From Bacteroidia bacterium (GTDB lineage Bacteria; Bacteroidota; Bacteroidia; Flavobacteriales; Flavobacteriaceae), in the NCBI GenBank assembly GCA_030427585.1, contig JAUIBW010000010.1, positions 95,332-159,331 on the forward strand: a DNA stretch of 64,000 nt. Reading direction: 5' to 3'. The position numbers and the translations under genes are program-made. The notes below the pieces were generated by a model. The model was not told the origin of the DNA. It was given only the letters and a program-made list of their open reading frames with translations, and did no database searches. Shown here piece by piece: positions 56,088 to 63,937 of this stretch. How positions within the stretch are numbered: position 1 is the first letter of the stretch; the number at the start of each line of letters is the position of its first letter.

Positions 56088-56271
56088 AAAAACTAAACAT
56101 GGCAAAAGCTTAAATAAAAATAAAATTATGGTAATTAAGTAGTAGTTTTTTAACTTCAAAAGAAATAATCTACAGCATTTTTATATCTCTTATAAAAATC
56201 TTCTAAACTTTATCTTGAAAAATGATTATCTCAAAAAATCAAAAAAACAGTAAAACTATCATATTATAGCT

Positions 56272-56279
56272 TATATTTG
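56272..56279 (+). promoter_or_regulatory. Promoter -7 box for the acyl-CoA dehydrogenase gene
   Basis: TATATTTG matches TAnnTTTG. A leader of about 90 bases follows. No clear TTG at -33. Confidence 0.45.
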
Positions 56280-56373
56280 TAGAATTAATAACAAAATCGT
56301 GATTATCTCGATTTATTTTCATTGAAAGTGAAAATTTCGTGTTATGCACGCACAGTAAATTATAAAGAAAATT

Positions 56374-57516
56374 ATGGACTTCAAATTATCCGAAGAGCAG
56401 TTAATGATACGCGACGCAGCTCGTGATTTTGCTAAAACAGAACTATTACCAGGTGTAATCGAACGTGATAACAAACAAGAATTTCCTAAAGAACAGGTAA
56501 AAAGAATGGGAGAGCTTGGTTTTTTAGGGATGATGGCTTCTCCAGAATATGGTGGTGGTGGAATGGATACTATTTCTTATGTTTTGGCAATGGAAGAGTT
56601 ATCCAAAGTAGATGCTTCTTGTTCTGTAATTGTATCTGTAAACAATTCTTTGGTATGTTGGGGTCTTGATACTTATGGAAACGCTGAGCAAAAAGAAAAA
56701 TATTTAACTAAGCTTACTTCAGGTGAATCTATAGGAGCTTTTTGTTTATCTGAACCAGAAGCTGGTAGTGATGCTACTTCTCAAAAAACAACTGCTATTG
56801 ACAAAGGGGATCACTATGTACTAAACGGAACAAAGAACTGGATTACTAATGGTAATTCTGCTGATTATTACTTAGTTATTGCTCAAACCGACAAAGAAAA
56901 AAAGCACAAAGGCATTAATGCTTTTATAGTTGAAAAAGGATGGGAAGGATTTGAAGTTGGACCAAAAGAAGATAAATTAGGGATACGAGGAAGTGACACA
57001 CATTCTCTTATATTTAATGATGTAAAAGTTCCTAAAGAAAATCGAATTGGCGAAGATGGTTTTGGATTTAAGTTTGCTATGAAAACACTGGCTGGAGGTC
57101 GTATAGGAATTGCAGCACAAGCATTAGGAATCGCTTCGGGAGCTTATGAATTGGCTAAAGAATATGCTAAGGTTCGTAAGGCTTTTGGAACAGAAATTAT
57201 GAATCACCAGGCAATTGCTTTTAAACTTGCAGATATGCATACTAAAATCGAAGCTGCAAGAATGCTTGTATATAAAGCTGCAAAAGACAAAGATAATCAT
57301 GAGAACTATGATTTATCTGGTGCTATGGCAAAATTATATGCTTCTGAAGTAGCTATGGATGTTGCCGTTGAAGCAGTGCAGGTTCATGGTGGTAATGGTT
57401 TTGTTAAAGAATATCATGTAGAACGATTAATGAGAGATGCAAAAATCACTCAAATTTATGAAGGTACCAGCGAAATACAGAAGATTGTAATATCAAGAAG
57501 TATTCTTAGAGATTAA
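56374..57516 (+). CDS. Acyl-CoA dehydrogenase
   Basis: 380 residues, the size of short/medium-chain enzymes. FAD and substrate motifs: GAFCLSEPEAGSDATSQKTT, KNWITNGNSADYYLV, and the C-terminal active-site segment ITQIYEGTSEIQKIVISR, with the catalytic Glu. It makes the enoyl-CoA in fatty or branched-chain acid breakdown. Facing an amino-acid dehydrogenase gene, a branched-chain or short-chain substrate is plausible but not shown. Single gene with its own terminator. Confidence 0.94.
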   Translation: MDFKLSEEQLMIRDAARDFAKTELLPGVIERDNKQEFPKEQVKRMGELGFLGMMASPEYGGGGMDTISYVLAMEELSKVDASCSVIVSVNNSLVCWGLDTYGNAEQKEKYLTKLTSGESIGAFCLSEPEAGSDATSQKTTAIDKGDHYVLNGTKNWITNGNSADYYLVIAQTDKEKKHKGINAFIVEKGWEGFEVGPKEDKLGIRGSDTHSLIFNDVKVPKENRIGEDGFGFKFAMKTLAGGRIGIAAQALGIASGAYELAKEYAKVRKAFGTEIMNHQAIAFKLADMHTKIEAARMLVYKAAKDKDNHENYDLSGAMAKLYASEVAMDVAVEAVQVHGGNGFVKEYHVERLMRDAKITQIYEGTSEIQKIVISRSILRD

Positions 57517-57537
57517 TTAGTTAAAACTCTCTAATAA

Positions 57538-57572
57538 AAAAGCCCAAACTATGATCTATAGTTTGGGCTTTT
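57538..57572 (+). terminator. Terminator after the acyl-CoA dehydrogenase gene
   Basis: 15-bp perfect stem AAAAGCCCAAACTAT (57538-57552) with ATAGTTTGGGCTTTT (57558-57572), 5-base loop. It works on both strands and could also stop the minus-strand peptide gene that follows. Confidence 0.9.
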
Positions 57573-57644
57573 ATTCATTTTCCTTACCAATATTTTATCT
57601 TTAAATAAAATAGCATCTATGATAAAATTCAAAATCCATCTACC

Positions 57645-57809
57645 TTAAATAAGCCCAGTTCCTTCTGAATCTGGACATTCTTTAGCAGTTTCCGCTCGAC
57701 AAGGAGGTTTTTGAGATGTTAAACAGTCCCTACCCCTACTAAGTCCACCTTTGATTGATAGCTTTTCTACATTGGTTAGTCTCGCAATCCTAAGTTTTTT
57801 CAATTTCAC
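57645..57809 (-). CDS. Double-glycine leader peptide precursor, GTG start
   Basis: 54 residues. The leader VKLKKLRIARLTNVEKLSIK ends in GG at residues 21-22, the LTxxEKLSIKGG style of Bacteroidota peptide precursors. The 32-residue core begins LSRGRDCLTSQ and has three Cys with KPPCRAETAKECPDSEGTGL. The only in-frame start is GTG. An ATG 10 bases upstream (57819) is followed by seven A and is out of frame by one base; losing one A would join it. No enzyme gene is next to it. Confidence 0.6.
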   Translation of the reverse strand: MKLKKLRIARLTNVEKLSIKGGLSRGRDCLTSQKPPCRAETAKECPDSEGTGLI

Positions 57810-57958
57810 TTTTTTTCATTTCCTTATTTCCGTAAAAATTAAATTTATAAGTTTAATATTATATAAAAATTAGCAATAAAGGCTATTAACTGTTTAAAAT
57901 TACCTAGCTTTAATGGTAAGAATTTATAAATTCATACTGCTCTCGCCTCTCCTTTAAA

Positions 57959-58458
57959 TCAATTCAAATCATTATCATTATTTTTAATATACTCTGCTGG
58001 ATTGCAGCCTACTTCTTTAGAAAAAGCTTTTGCGAAGGATTGGATATTGTTAAAGCCAACATCTTTTGCCATTGACCTGATCGAGTAGTGTTTAAAATTT
58101 TTATTTTGTTCTATCTGTTGTATACAATATTTGATTCTTAAATCATTGATATAATTGGTGAAGTTTTTTTGTTTTTCCAGATTAATCACTTTGGACAAAT
58201 AGGTAGAATTTGATATCCATCTGCAACCCTCATTTTATTATTAAGTTTTTTAGCTTTAGAAAGATACACTTTGGCAAGATTAGTTTTATATATAGAATCA
58301 AGATCTTTCCTTTTCCAAAACTCAATTGCTAATTCCCTTAATGTTTTACTCTTTAATGAATCTGCATCAACAATTTTCTGTTCGGTTTGTAATTGGCATG
58401 TTGCGTGTAATGAAGGGATATAAGATATTAATATTACCAATAAACCGATCCATTTCAT
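57959..58458 (-). pseudogene. Collapsed AraC-type regulator with signal/TPR N-terminus
   Basis: Two pieces in different frames. The first (58186-58458) has a signal peptide (IGLLVILISYIPSLHATCQL) and one TPR-like repeat (AKVYLSKAKKLNNKMRVADG). The second, in the next frame (57959 to about 58213), is an AraC helix-turn-helix domain (YLSKVINLEKQKNFTNYIND, SIRSMAKDVGFNNIQSFAKA). In Aquimarina-like regulators these ends flank ~400 residues of TPRs and a membrane segment. Those are missing, so a deletion plus frame change destroyed the gene. It may once have controlled the peptide genes beside it. Confidence 0.65.
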
Positions 58459-58780
58459 ACATAAGTAGATTAAAAAAGGTATGTATGTTTAATAAACAAA
58501 CTTACAAAGAATAAAAAACTTCAAAAAAGCAGTTATCCTGGCAATTACAAAAAAAAGAAACTAATATAAAAATGGAGGTTAAAATTTATAAATCGATAAG
58601 GTAAAATTTATAAATCCTAACCAGAGCACCTTGAAAAACTTATCTTTTCCATATAATTTTATCCCACAAAGTTACTCTTTAGATATATATTATCATCATC
58701 ACAAGACAGATAAAAAGTGAATATATAGTCGTAAAACCATAGACGATACTAAACATATTGTGGTATCAAATTAATATATT
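58459..58780. other. Spacer upstream of the collapsed regulator
   Basis: 322 bp, A/T-rich. It must hold the promoter of the peptide gene at 58781. I see no coding frame, hairpin or repeat. Confidence 0.5.
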
Positions 58781-58962
58781 ATGAAAAAACCGATTTTAGA
58801 TTTCGGAAAAATGTTAAGTAAAGATCAAAAAAAATAGTCGGTGGGGCATGTATATGTGATCATAAATCAGAAACTTGTTATGAAAGTTCTGCACCTAGTT
58901 CTAACCTCAATAAACTAGTAGTTGTTGATTATGAAGGGTTTATCGCATATATTAATTTATAA
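58781..58962 (+). pseudogene. Leader peptide precursor split by a -1 shift at an A8 run
   Basis: Frame 0 gives MKKPILDFGKMLSKDQKK and then TAG (58835-58837). In the -1 frame, from the run of eight A at 58827-58834, the sequence goes on as IVGGACICDHKSETCYESS, then PSSNLNKLVVVDYEGF, to a stop at 58960-58962. The joined peptide has the leader style (LSKDQKK-IVGG) and a core with three Cys. One extra A, or one -1 slip on the A run, restores it. It may be a recent mutant, a sequencing error, or a slippage-expressed gene. Confidence 0.6.
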
Positions 58963-59123
58963 AGGCATAAGTGTTAACATTATTTAACTTTAAATAAGCA
59001 AAATAATTATATTAACTTATAAATTCCGGAAACAAACAGTTAATATAAATTATTACGAAAAAAGTTCGATGTTAACTACTTATAATTAAATAATTATTCA
59101 ATAACACTTTAAAATTACATTTT

Positions 59124-59345
59124 ATGTATTTAAAAAATTTTTCTAAGTATAGAATTGACAAGAAATTATTATCAAAAATCAATGGTAGTTCTGGATATGG
59201 TTTTGTAACTTGTGGGAATGGAGAATCATTCGATGCAACTGCGGAATCAGAATCCTCAGTAATATCAGGCGGTGATCGCTGGTGTAAAGGTAGGGGTGGT
59301 GTGTCCACCTATATGTTTATTGATTATGCAGATGATCCTCGATAA
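59124..59345 (+). CDS. Leader peptide precursor with GS in place of GG
   Basis: 73 residues. N-terminus MYLKNFSKYRIDKKLLSKIN then GS at 21-22, a leader of the same plan as the neighbouring genes. The core (about 51 residues) has two Cys (30 and 54), an acidic Ser-rich part (ATAESESSVISGG) with a second GG at 49-50, and GGDRWCKGRGG. A terminator hairpin follows, so it is likely a real gene. Cutting after residue 22 or 50 are both possible. No family recognised. Confidence 0.55.
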   Translation: MYLKNFSKYRIDKKLLSKINGSSGYGFVTCGNGESFDATAESESSVISGGDRWCKGRGGVSTYMFIDYADDPR

Positions 59346-59359
59346 CACAACGAAAACAT

Positions 59360-59400
59360 AAAATGGGGGAGGGTGATGTTAATTACAAGCCCCCGTTTTT
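59360..59400 (+). terminator. Terminator after the GS-leader peptide gene
   Basis: AAAATGGGGG (59360-59369) pairs with CCCCCGTTTT (59390-59399), one G-U pair, 20-base loop, T-rich exit. Confidence 0.7.
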
Positions 59401-59446
59401 AAACATTCTTCTCTCTAATTGTAGCGTTTAGCAACCAATAAAATAT

Positions 59447-60030
59447 TCAATTTACTAATAGCCAATCTACAGAATTGGCTAACCCCACAAATAGCAAAGA
59501 AATAGCCCCCCTTCTATCCCCTATGATTTTATATGCTATGGGATCTATAATATTAGTTTTACAACTGGTAAATAAAGAATATAGCATTACAGCTTTTTGA
59601 GTAGCTCTATGAAAACCAGAAAACAGATAATTCTTTCTGCCTAAAGCCCGTGATCTGATGATGTTTTCCACCTAATTGTTGTCAATCTCATAACGACATC
59701 AGTGATATATCTTTTCAGCTTGTCCCGTAATTTTAATACATATCCAATTGCTTTTCCAATAGTACTTTTAGGCAGAACCTCAAGAACCTGTGCCTTAAGC
59801 TAACTTTCAAAACTATTTAAAATTGAAGCAGCATATAATTTGCGGTAACGTTTTCTCTGTTCAACTGAACTTTCAAGTTTCCTTGCTTTTCACTCTATAG
59901 CGTATAGTTTTTGATTTTGTTCCAATACATATCTAGCTCTGAATGCATCGCCATTCAGTACTTTTTCAAAATATCTTCTAGCATGCACCATACATACCAA
60001 TAAAGTAATGTTTCCTTTTGTATTTAAGTT
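59447..60030 (-). mobile_element. Decayed IS66-family transposase remnant
   Basis: On the minus strand the pieces VCMVHARRYFEKVLNGDAFR with EQNQKLYAIE (about 59890-60000) and RALGRKNYLFSGFHRATQKA (59447-59671) match the middle and C-terminal part of IS66 transposases. Between them several stops and frame changes occur. The N-terminal half and the helper genes are gone. The remnant ends right beside the 5' end of the next peptide gene, so an IS insertion may have replaced that gene's promoter. No target repeats or IS ends could be defined. Confidence 0.8.
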
Positions 60031-60031
60031 T

Positions 60032-60222
60032 GTGAAAACCGAAAAGCTCAATAAAAACAGAGTAGGTAAAATTCTTAACAATTTAAAATAAATGAAGAAC
60101 AACTAAAAAAAGTAAAAGGAGGAGATGGAAACAAACCTAAAGTTACTTCTATCGATACATCAAGTCTTGAACGACCTATAGAACCCGTAGGTACAGGATT
60201 AGATACTGAACTAGTACTTTAA
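60032..60222 (+). pseudogene. Leader peptide precursor needing a -1 shift, Cys-free core
   Basis: Frame 0 from GTG 60032 gives VKTEKLNKNRVGKILNNLK and stops at TAA 60089-60091. In the -1 frame it continues INEEQLKKVKGGDGNKPKVT, then SIDTSSLERPIEPVGTG, to a stop at 60220-60222. Joined, it is a leader of ~31 residues ending KVKGG, plus a 33-residue core rich in Thr, Ser and Pro with no Cys. The shift point is at AATTTAAAATAAATG. An ATG in the same frame (60008) lies inside IS66-derived sequence. A strong terminator follows. Confidence 0.6.
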
Positions 60223-60224
60223 TT

Positions 60225-60267
60225 AAAAAAGCTAGAGATTTCACGATAACAAATCTCTAGCTTTTTT
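60225..60267 (+). terminator. Strong terminator after the Cys-free peptide gene
   Basis: A perfect 17-bp stem AAAAAAGCTAGAGATTT (60225-60241) with its complement (60251-60267), 9-base loop. It lies 2 bases past the stop, showing that the gene was once a real unit. Confidence 0.9.
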
Positions 60268-60348
60268 CTTTTTATCATATTTATTAAGGTAAACCTTTCA
60301 TTATCTACCTTTAAAAACAACCCTTTTTAAAAGATCATATATAATACC

Positions 60349-61221
60349 TTATCGGTTCCAATCCATATCAACATAGTGTATCTCTATATATTCTTTAAGG
60401 ATAGCAATATCTTCTTTTGATGTTAGATCTGGCACATGTTCTGATATCGGTATCCCAATTACTGATGCAGGGTGTTCTTTTACCATATTTAATAGTGCTG
60501 TAGGAAGTTCTTTTTCATTCCTTTTTTCATTAACCGGGCAATTCACTATATACTCTTGAAACATGGCTCCATTAAATTTAAAAACATTCATACTTACCCT
60601 AAGTTTACCAGATCCATCTTTATAGAGCTCACTGTCCTCGACTGATGGTTTTTCTATTATACTCTTTAAAAACCCTTCTTCATCAATAGATACCAGAGCA
60701 AACCGAGCTATACGCTCTAAACTAAACTGTAATGCATCTCTATCATAACTTACAAAAGCATTTGCATGATCGGTATAGCGTAAAGCTCTTAAAGCAACCT
60801 CAGAATACAGATTATCACTATTACAAACAGTATAGGTTTGAGTATTCAATTCTGGATATTGTGTAATTGCCTGATGAAGAGCATCTGCAGTTCCAAAAGG
60901 TTTTTCTCTATTTTTTGGAATATATTGTATTGCATAGTTAATCGTAAGGCCATAAAAACTATTTCCTTTAAGGTTATCCCCATAGAACTCTTTTATCAGA
61001 TTTTCTTTTTCTCCGATAACAATAAATATATGTTTATATCCTGCCCGTTTAGCATTATACAAAAGATAATCCATTACGGGTCTCCCAGTTATATCTATAC
61101 TAATAAGAGATTTTGATCTCGTATTTGCTTGCGTTGTCAAATCAGTACTCAGTTCGGTTTTTATTGCCTTCTTCATTCTCGAAGACGCTCCTCCCGCCAA
61201 AATGATTAAATTTTTGTGCAT
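60349..61221 (-). CDS. Sugar nucleotidyltransferase (NTP-transferase domain)
   Basis: 290 residues. The pyrophosphorylase start LIILAGGASSRMKKAIKTEL is present, though the region GGxxxRM-K has an insert before SLISIDITGRPVMDYLLYNA. YTVCNSDNLYS is the metal-binding part. It should activate a sugar-1-phosphate. It follows the GHMP kinase gene by 15 bp, so kinase plus transferase likely make an NDP-sugar. The sugar is unknown. Confidence 0.82.
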   Translation of the reverse strand: MHKNLIILAGGASSRMKKAIKTELSTDLTTQANTRSKSLISIDITGRPVMDYLLYNAKRAGYKHIFIVIGEKENLIKEFYGDNLKGNSFYGLTINYAIQYIPKNREKPFGTADALHQAITQYPELNTQTYTVCNSDNLYSEVALRALRYTDHANAFVSYDRDALQFSLERIARFALVSIDEEGFLKSIIEKPSVEDSELYKDGSGKLRVSMNVFKFNGAMFQEYIVNCPVNEKRNEKELPTALLNMVKEHPASVIGIPISEHVPDLTSKEDIAILKEYIEIHYVDMDWNR

Positions 61222-61236
61222 ATTTCTATTTTCTCG

Positions 61237-62310
61237 TTACAAGACTCTTGCTCCAGAGTCTACATTTACAACATAAGCTGTTTTACCTTCTCGTTTAATA
61301 GCTTCTACAACTTGTTGCTCCTTACCTTTTGGAGCTACAGCCACAATACTGCCTCCTCCCCCTGACCCAACAATCTTAACTCCATAAGCTCCAGCTTTGA
61401 TTGCACTATCTACCATTTTATCTATTACAGGAACCGTTATTTTAAGGATATCTTTTAGAATATGGTGATGTTGATTCATTAAATCTCCTAAATACTTCAT
61501 ATCCGGGGCTTCCTTTTTAAATTCCTGTAAAGCTTCAAGCGTTATAGAATGATTTTTTAGTGCCGCAAAGAAATAAGGTTTCAAATCAGATGGAATATAC
61601 CTTTCATATTCGTCATACTCTTCCAACAATGTAGATTTAATACTAAAATCAGGTTTTTTTAGCGTTACGTATTCTATAGCTTTAAGTGCTTTTTCTTTTC
61701 TATCTCCCAGCGTACCTATGGTTTCTTTTTTCACTCCGGATTCGCCTACAATTAATCCCGATACCGTATTCTGTATCCTTTGATAAGATGTTTCCTCACT
61801 GGTATCGATAAATAAAACTCCTCCCAAACCAATTGAGTATTGATCCATCAATCCCCCAGGTTCATTATGTTCCAGAACCTCGGCTTCATAAGCTATTCTG
61901 GACACCAGTATTTGGGTTACTTCCTGGTTTGCTCCAAATGCTTCCAACAGAAATCTTATCCATGCTACTATTAGTGCAGAAGAACTTGAAACTCCCGCAT
62001 TAAGTGGCAGATCTCCTTTTATCTCTATATCATAACCATGATCTGGGACACAGCCATATCGCCTTAGTACTCTAAGAGATGAAGCAAAATAATCCCTATG
62101 TTCGATCTGCTCAAATTTTTCATCTATAAGAATCTCTCTCACTTCTCCAATATCTGGTAATTTTATCCTTAAAAGTGTGGTTGTATTTTCAATAGCATTT
62201 AGTGTGATATATTTATCTATAGCACATGCAATGACGGGTAGTCCAAGATAGTCCTGATGATCTCCAAACAAGCAAGTTCTTCCCGGAGATACTATATTTA
62301 TTTTTTTCAA
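61237..62310 (-). CDS. GHMP-family sugar kinase (galactokinase-like)
   Basis: 357 residues. N-terminal VSPGRTCLFGDHQDYLGLPV (galactokinase-type motif 1 with GDHQDY instead of GEHTDY), the ATP motif GDLPLNAGVSSSSALIVAWI, and the C-terminal GAYGVKIVGSGGGGSIVAVA. It phosphorylates C1 of a sugar. The Asp for Glu change in motif 1 is also seen in glucuronokinase-like and related kinases, so the substrate is not certain to be galactose. It lies between the transferase and the GH109 gene. Confidence 0.85.
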   Translation of the reverse strand: MKKINIVSPGRTCLFGDHQDYLGLPVIACAIDKYITLNAIENTTTLLRIKLPDIGEVREILIDEKFEQIEHRDYFASSLRVLRRYGCVPDHGYDIEIKGDLPLNAGVSSSSALIVAWIRFLLEAFGANQEVTQILVSRIAYEAEVLEHNEPGGLMDQYSIGLGGVLFIDTSEETSYQRIQNTVSGLIVGESGVKKETIGTLGDRKEKALKAIEYVTLKKPDFSIKSTLLEEYDEYERYIPSDLKPYFFAALKNHSITLEALQEFKKEAPDMKYLGDLMNQHHHILKDILKITVPVIDKMVDSAIKAGAYGVKIVGSGGGGSIVAVAPKGKEQQVVEAIKREGKTAYVVNVDSGARVL

Positions 62311-62368
62311 AATTGCTTTTAGATAATGTATGTTTTATAGTAAATCAACTCAATAACCTCTATTAAAA

Positions 62369-63736
62369 CTAATAGGTATCCTTAATCCAGTTGTACGGCT
62401 TTCTTTTGAGCCACAACCCTCTTGTAAAATCCGGAAAATCCTGCGGTTCTCCATTATTCTCTATAGAAATTTCTGATAGTGGCGTAATGGCACTCCATGC
62501 AGCCGCATCATACACATCTAATGGTGGCGCTATATTTTGTTTTGCAGATTCTACAAAAGCATTAATAACAAAAAAATCCATCCCACCATGGCCAGCACCC
62601 ATTGCATGTTCTCCGTATTTTTTCCATAAAGGATGGTCATATTTTGCCAGCCATTCATCTGCCTGATCCCATTTATGTGATTCTGATTTTCCTTCTATAT
62701 ATATTCTATTTCCATCAACTTCCCATAACCCATTGGCCCCCTGAACTCTAAATCCTAATGAATAAGGACGAGGTAAGTTACAATCATGAGTGACTATGAT
62801 AGTTTCTCCCATTGTAGTCTCAATAGTTGAAGTAATAACATCTCCTTGTTTAAATTTGACTTTTGCATTTGGATGGTTTTCACCTCCATTTTTTACAATA
62901 TAATTATGTAAACCTATACTTTTTGTTGCATTAGAAGTAATTGATGAGAAACGATTACCTCTATTTATGTTACACATTGTAGCCATAGGACCTACACCAT
63001 GGGTAGGGTATACATCTGCATTTCTTGCTACCGAGTGCTGAGTTCTCCATTTTGATTCAGAAATACCTTTTTCGCCAAACTCCACTCCTTTTCCATATGC
63101 AGTTTTTCCATCATTTAGTTTTACAAATCTCAGATCATGTTGATATCCACATCTAAAATGTACCAACTCTCCGAACACATTTTGCCTAACCATATTTAAA
63201 ACTGCCAAAATATCTCGTCTGTAGTTAACATTTTCTAAAATCATAAGATGTGTACCTGTAGCTTCATGAGTGTTTACCAAATCCCAGCATTCTTCTAGAG
63301 TATTCGCAGCAGAAACTTCAAGGCCAGTATATTTACCTGCTACCATCGAATCTTTGGCCATCCTGGTATGCCACAACCAAGGAGTAGATATAATTACTAC
63401 ATCTACATCTTCTAGATTGAGTAGATTTCTGTAATCGTACTCATTTTTGCTAAATACTTTTGGTTTAGTTTTTCCTGCTTTATTGATCGCTTCTAAAGAA
63501 AGGTCTATTCGAGCTTGATCAATATCACAAATTGCTGTTACTAACACATCATCTCTTAAAAGAACATTTCTTAAATGATTTGTTCCTCTTAAACCAACAC
63601 CAATTAATCCTAATTTAAGCTTTTCTTTTTGGTCATACCCCTTATTCCCAAAAGTTAAGTTAGGTAATACAGAAATACCAGCTCCAGCTATTGCTGTTTT
63701 TTTTATAAAGTTTCGTCTAGATTTGTGTGTACTCAT
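62369..63736 (-). CDS. GH109 alpha-N-acetylgalactosaminidase-type Gfo/Idh/MocA protein
   Basis: 455 residues. Twin-arginine signal SRRNFIKKTAIAGAGI. A Rossmann domain (LIGVGLRGTNHLRNVLLRDD, VTAICDID) binds NAD. EYDYRNLLNLEDVDVVIIST, YTGLEVSAANTLEECWDLVN, WRTQHSVARNADVYPTHGVG and AGHGGMDFFVINAF match GH109 enzymes, such as that of Elizabethkingia, which cleave alpha-GalNAc through an NAD redox step. It would act in the periplasm on mucin- or blood-group-like glycans. Other Gfo/Idh oxidoreductase activity is the alternative. Confidence 0.87.
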   Translation of the reverse strand: MSTHKSRRNFIKKTAIAGAGISVLPNLTFGNKGYDQKEKLKLGLIGVGLRGTNHLRNVLLRDDVLVTAICDIDQARIDLSLEAINKAGKTKPKVFSKNEYDYRNLLNLEDVDVVIISTPWLWHTRMAKDSMVAGKYTGLEVSAANTLEECWDLVNTHEATGTHLMILENVNYRRDILAVLNMVRQNVFGELVHFRCGYQHDLRFVKLNDGKTAYGKGVEFGEKGISESKWRTQHSVARNADVYPTHGVGPMATMCNINRGNRFSSITSNATKSIGLHNYIVKNGGENHPNAKVKFKQGDVITSTIETTMGETIIVTHDCNLPRPYSLGFRVQGANGLWEVDGNRIYIEGKSESHKWDQADEWLAKYDHPLWKKYGEHAMGAGHGGMDFFVINAFVESAKQNIAPPLDVYDAAAWSAITPLSEISIENNGEPQDFPDFTRGLWLKRKPYNWIKDTY

Positions 63737-63901
63737 GATGTTTAGTTTTTCTATTACATTCTTTAAATATAATAGAAAAGCGTATAGTTAAAAAAATCTA
63801 TGCATTTCTTTTTCTTTATCTCTTCAAAATATAAGTTTTTATTTGGTATTATGTTATGGGATAAATATGCTACCTTCAGAAGTATTTTCAATTCAATCAT
63901 A

Positions 63902-63934
63902 AAAAAAACCCTTCATTAGTAATGAAGGGTTTTC
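63902..63934. terminator. Terminator beyond the rRNA operon
   Basis: AAAACCCTTCATTA pairs with TAATGAAGGGTTTT around a G/C-free centre, just after the 3' end of the 5S gene on the minus strand; it closes the rRNA transcript. Confidence 0.85.
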
Positions 63935-63937
63935 AAG

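Larger units (their letters stand above)
55904..56373. other. Divergent spacer between the dehydrogenase and acyl-CoA dehydrogenase genes
   Basis: 470 bp. It holds the hairpin at 56002-56016 and the promoter-like boxes at 56080-56087 (minus) and 56272-56279 (plus). The rest is A/T-rich and I see no gene in it. Confidence 0.6.

Noticed and set aside
59447..60030. Functional IS66 element
   Set aside because: The frame is broken several times and the N-terminal half and helper genes are missing.
57645..60222. All frame breaks explained by poor sequence quality
   Set aside because: Dozens of long genes with many A and T runs elsewhere in the window are intact, so general homopolymer error is unlikely; a local error is still possible.
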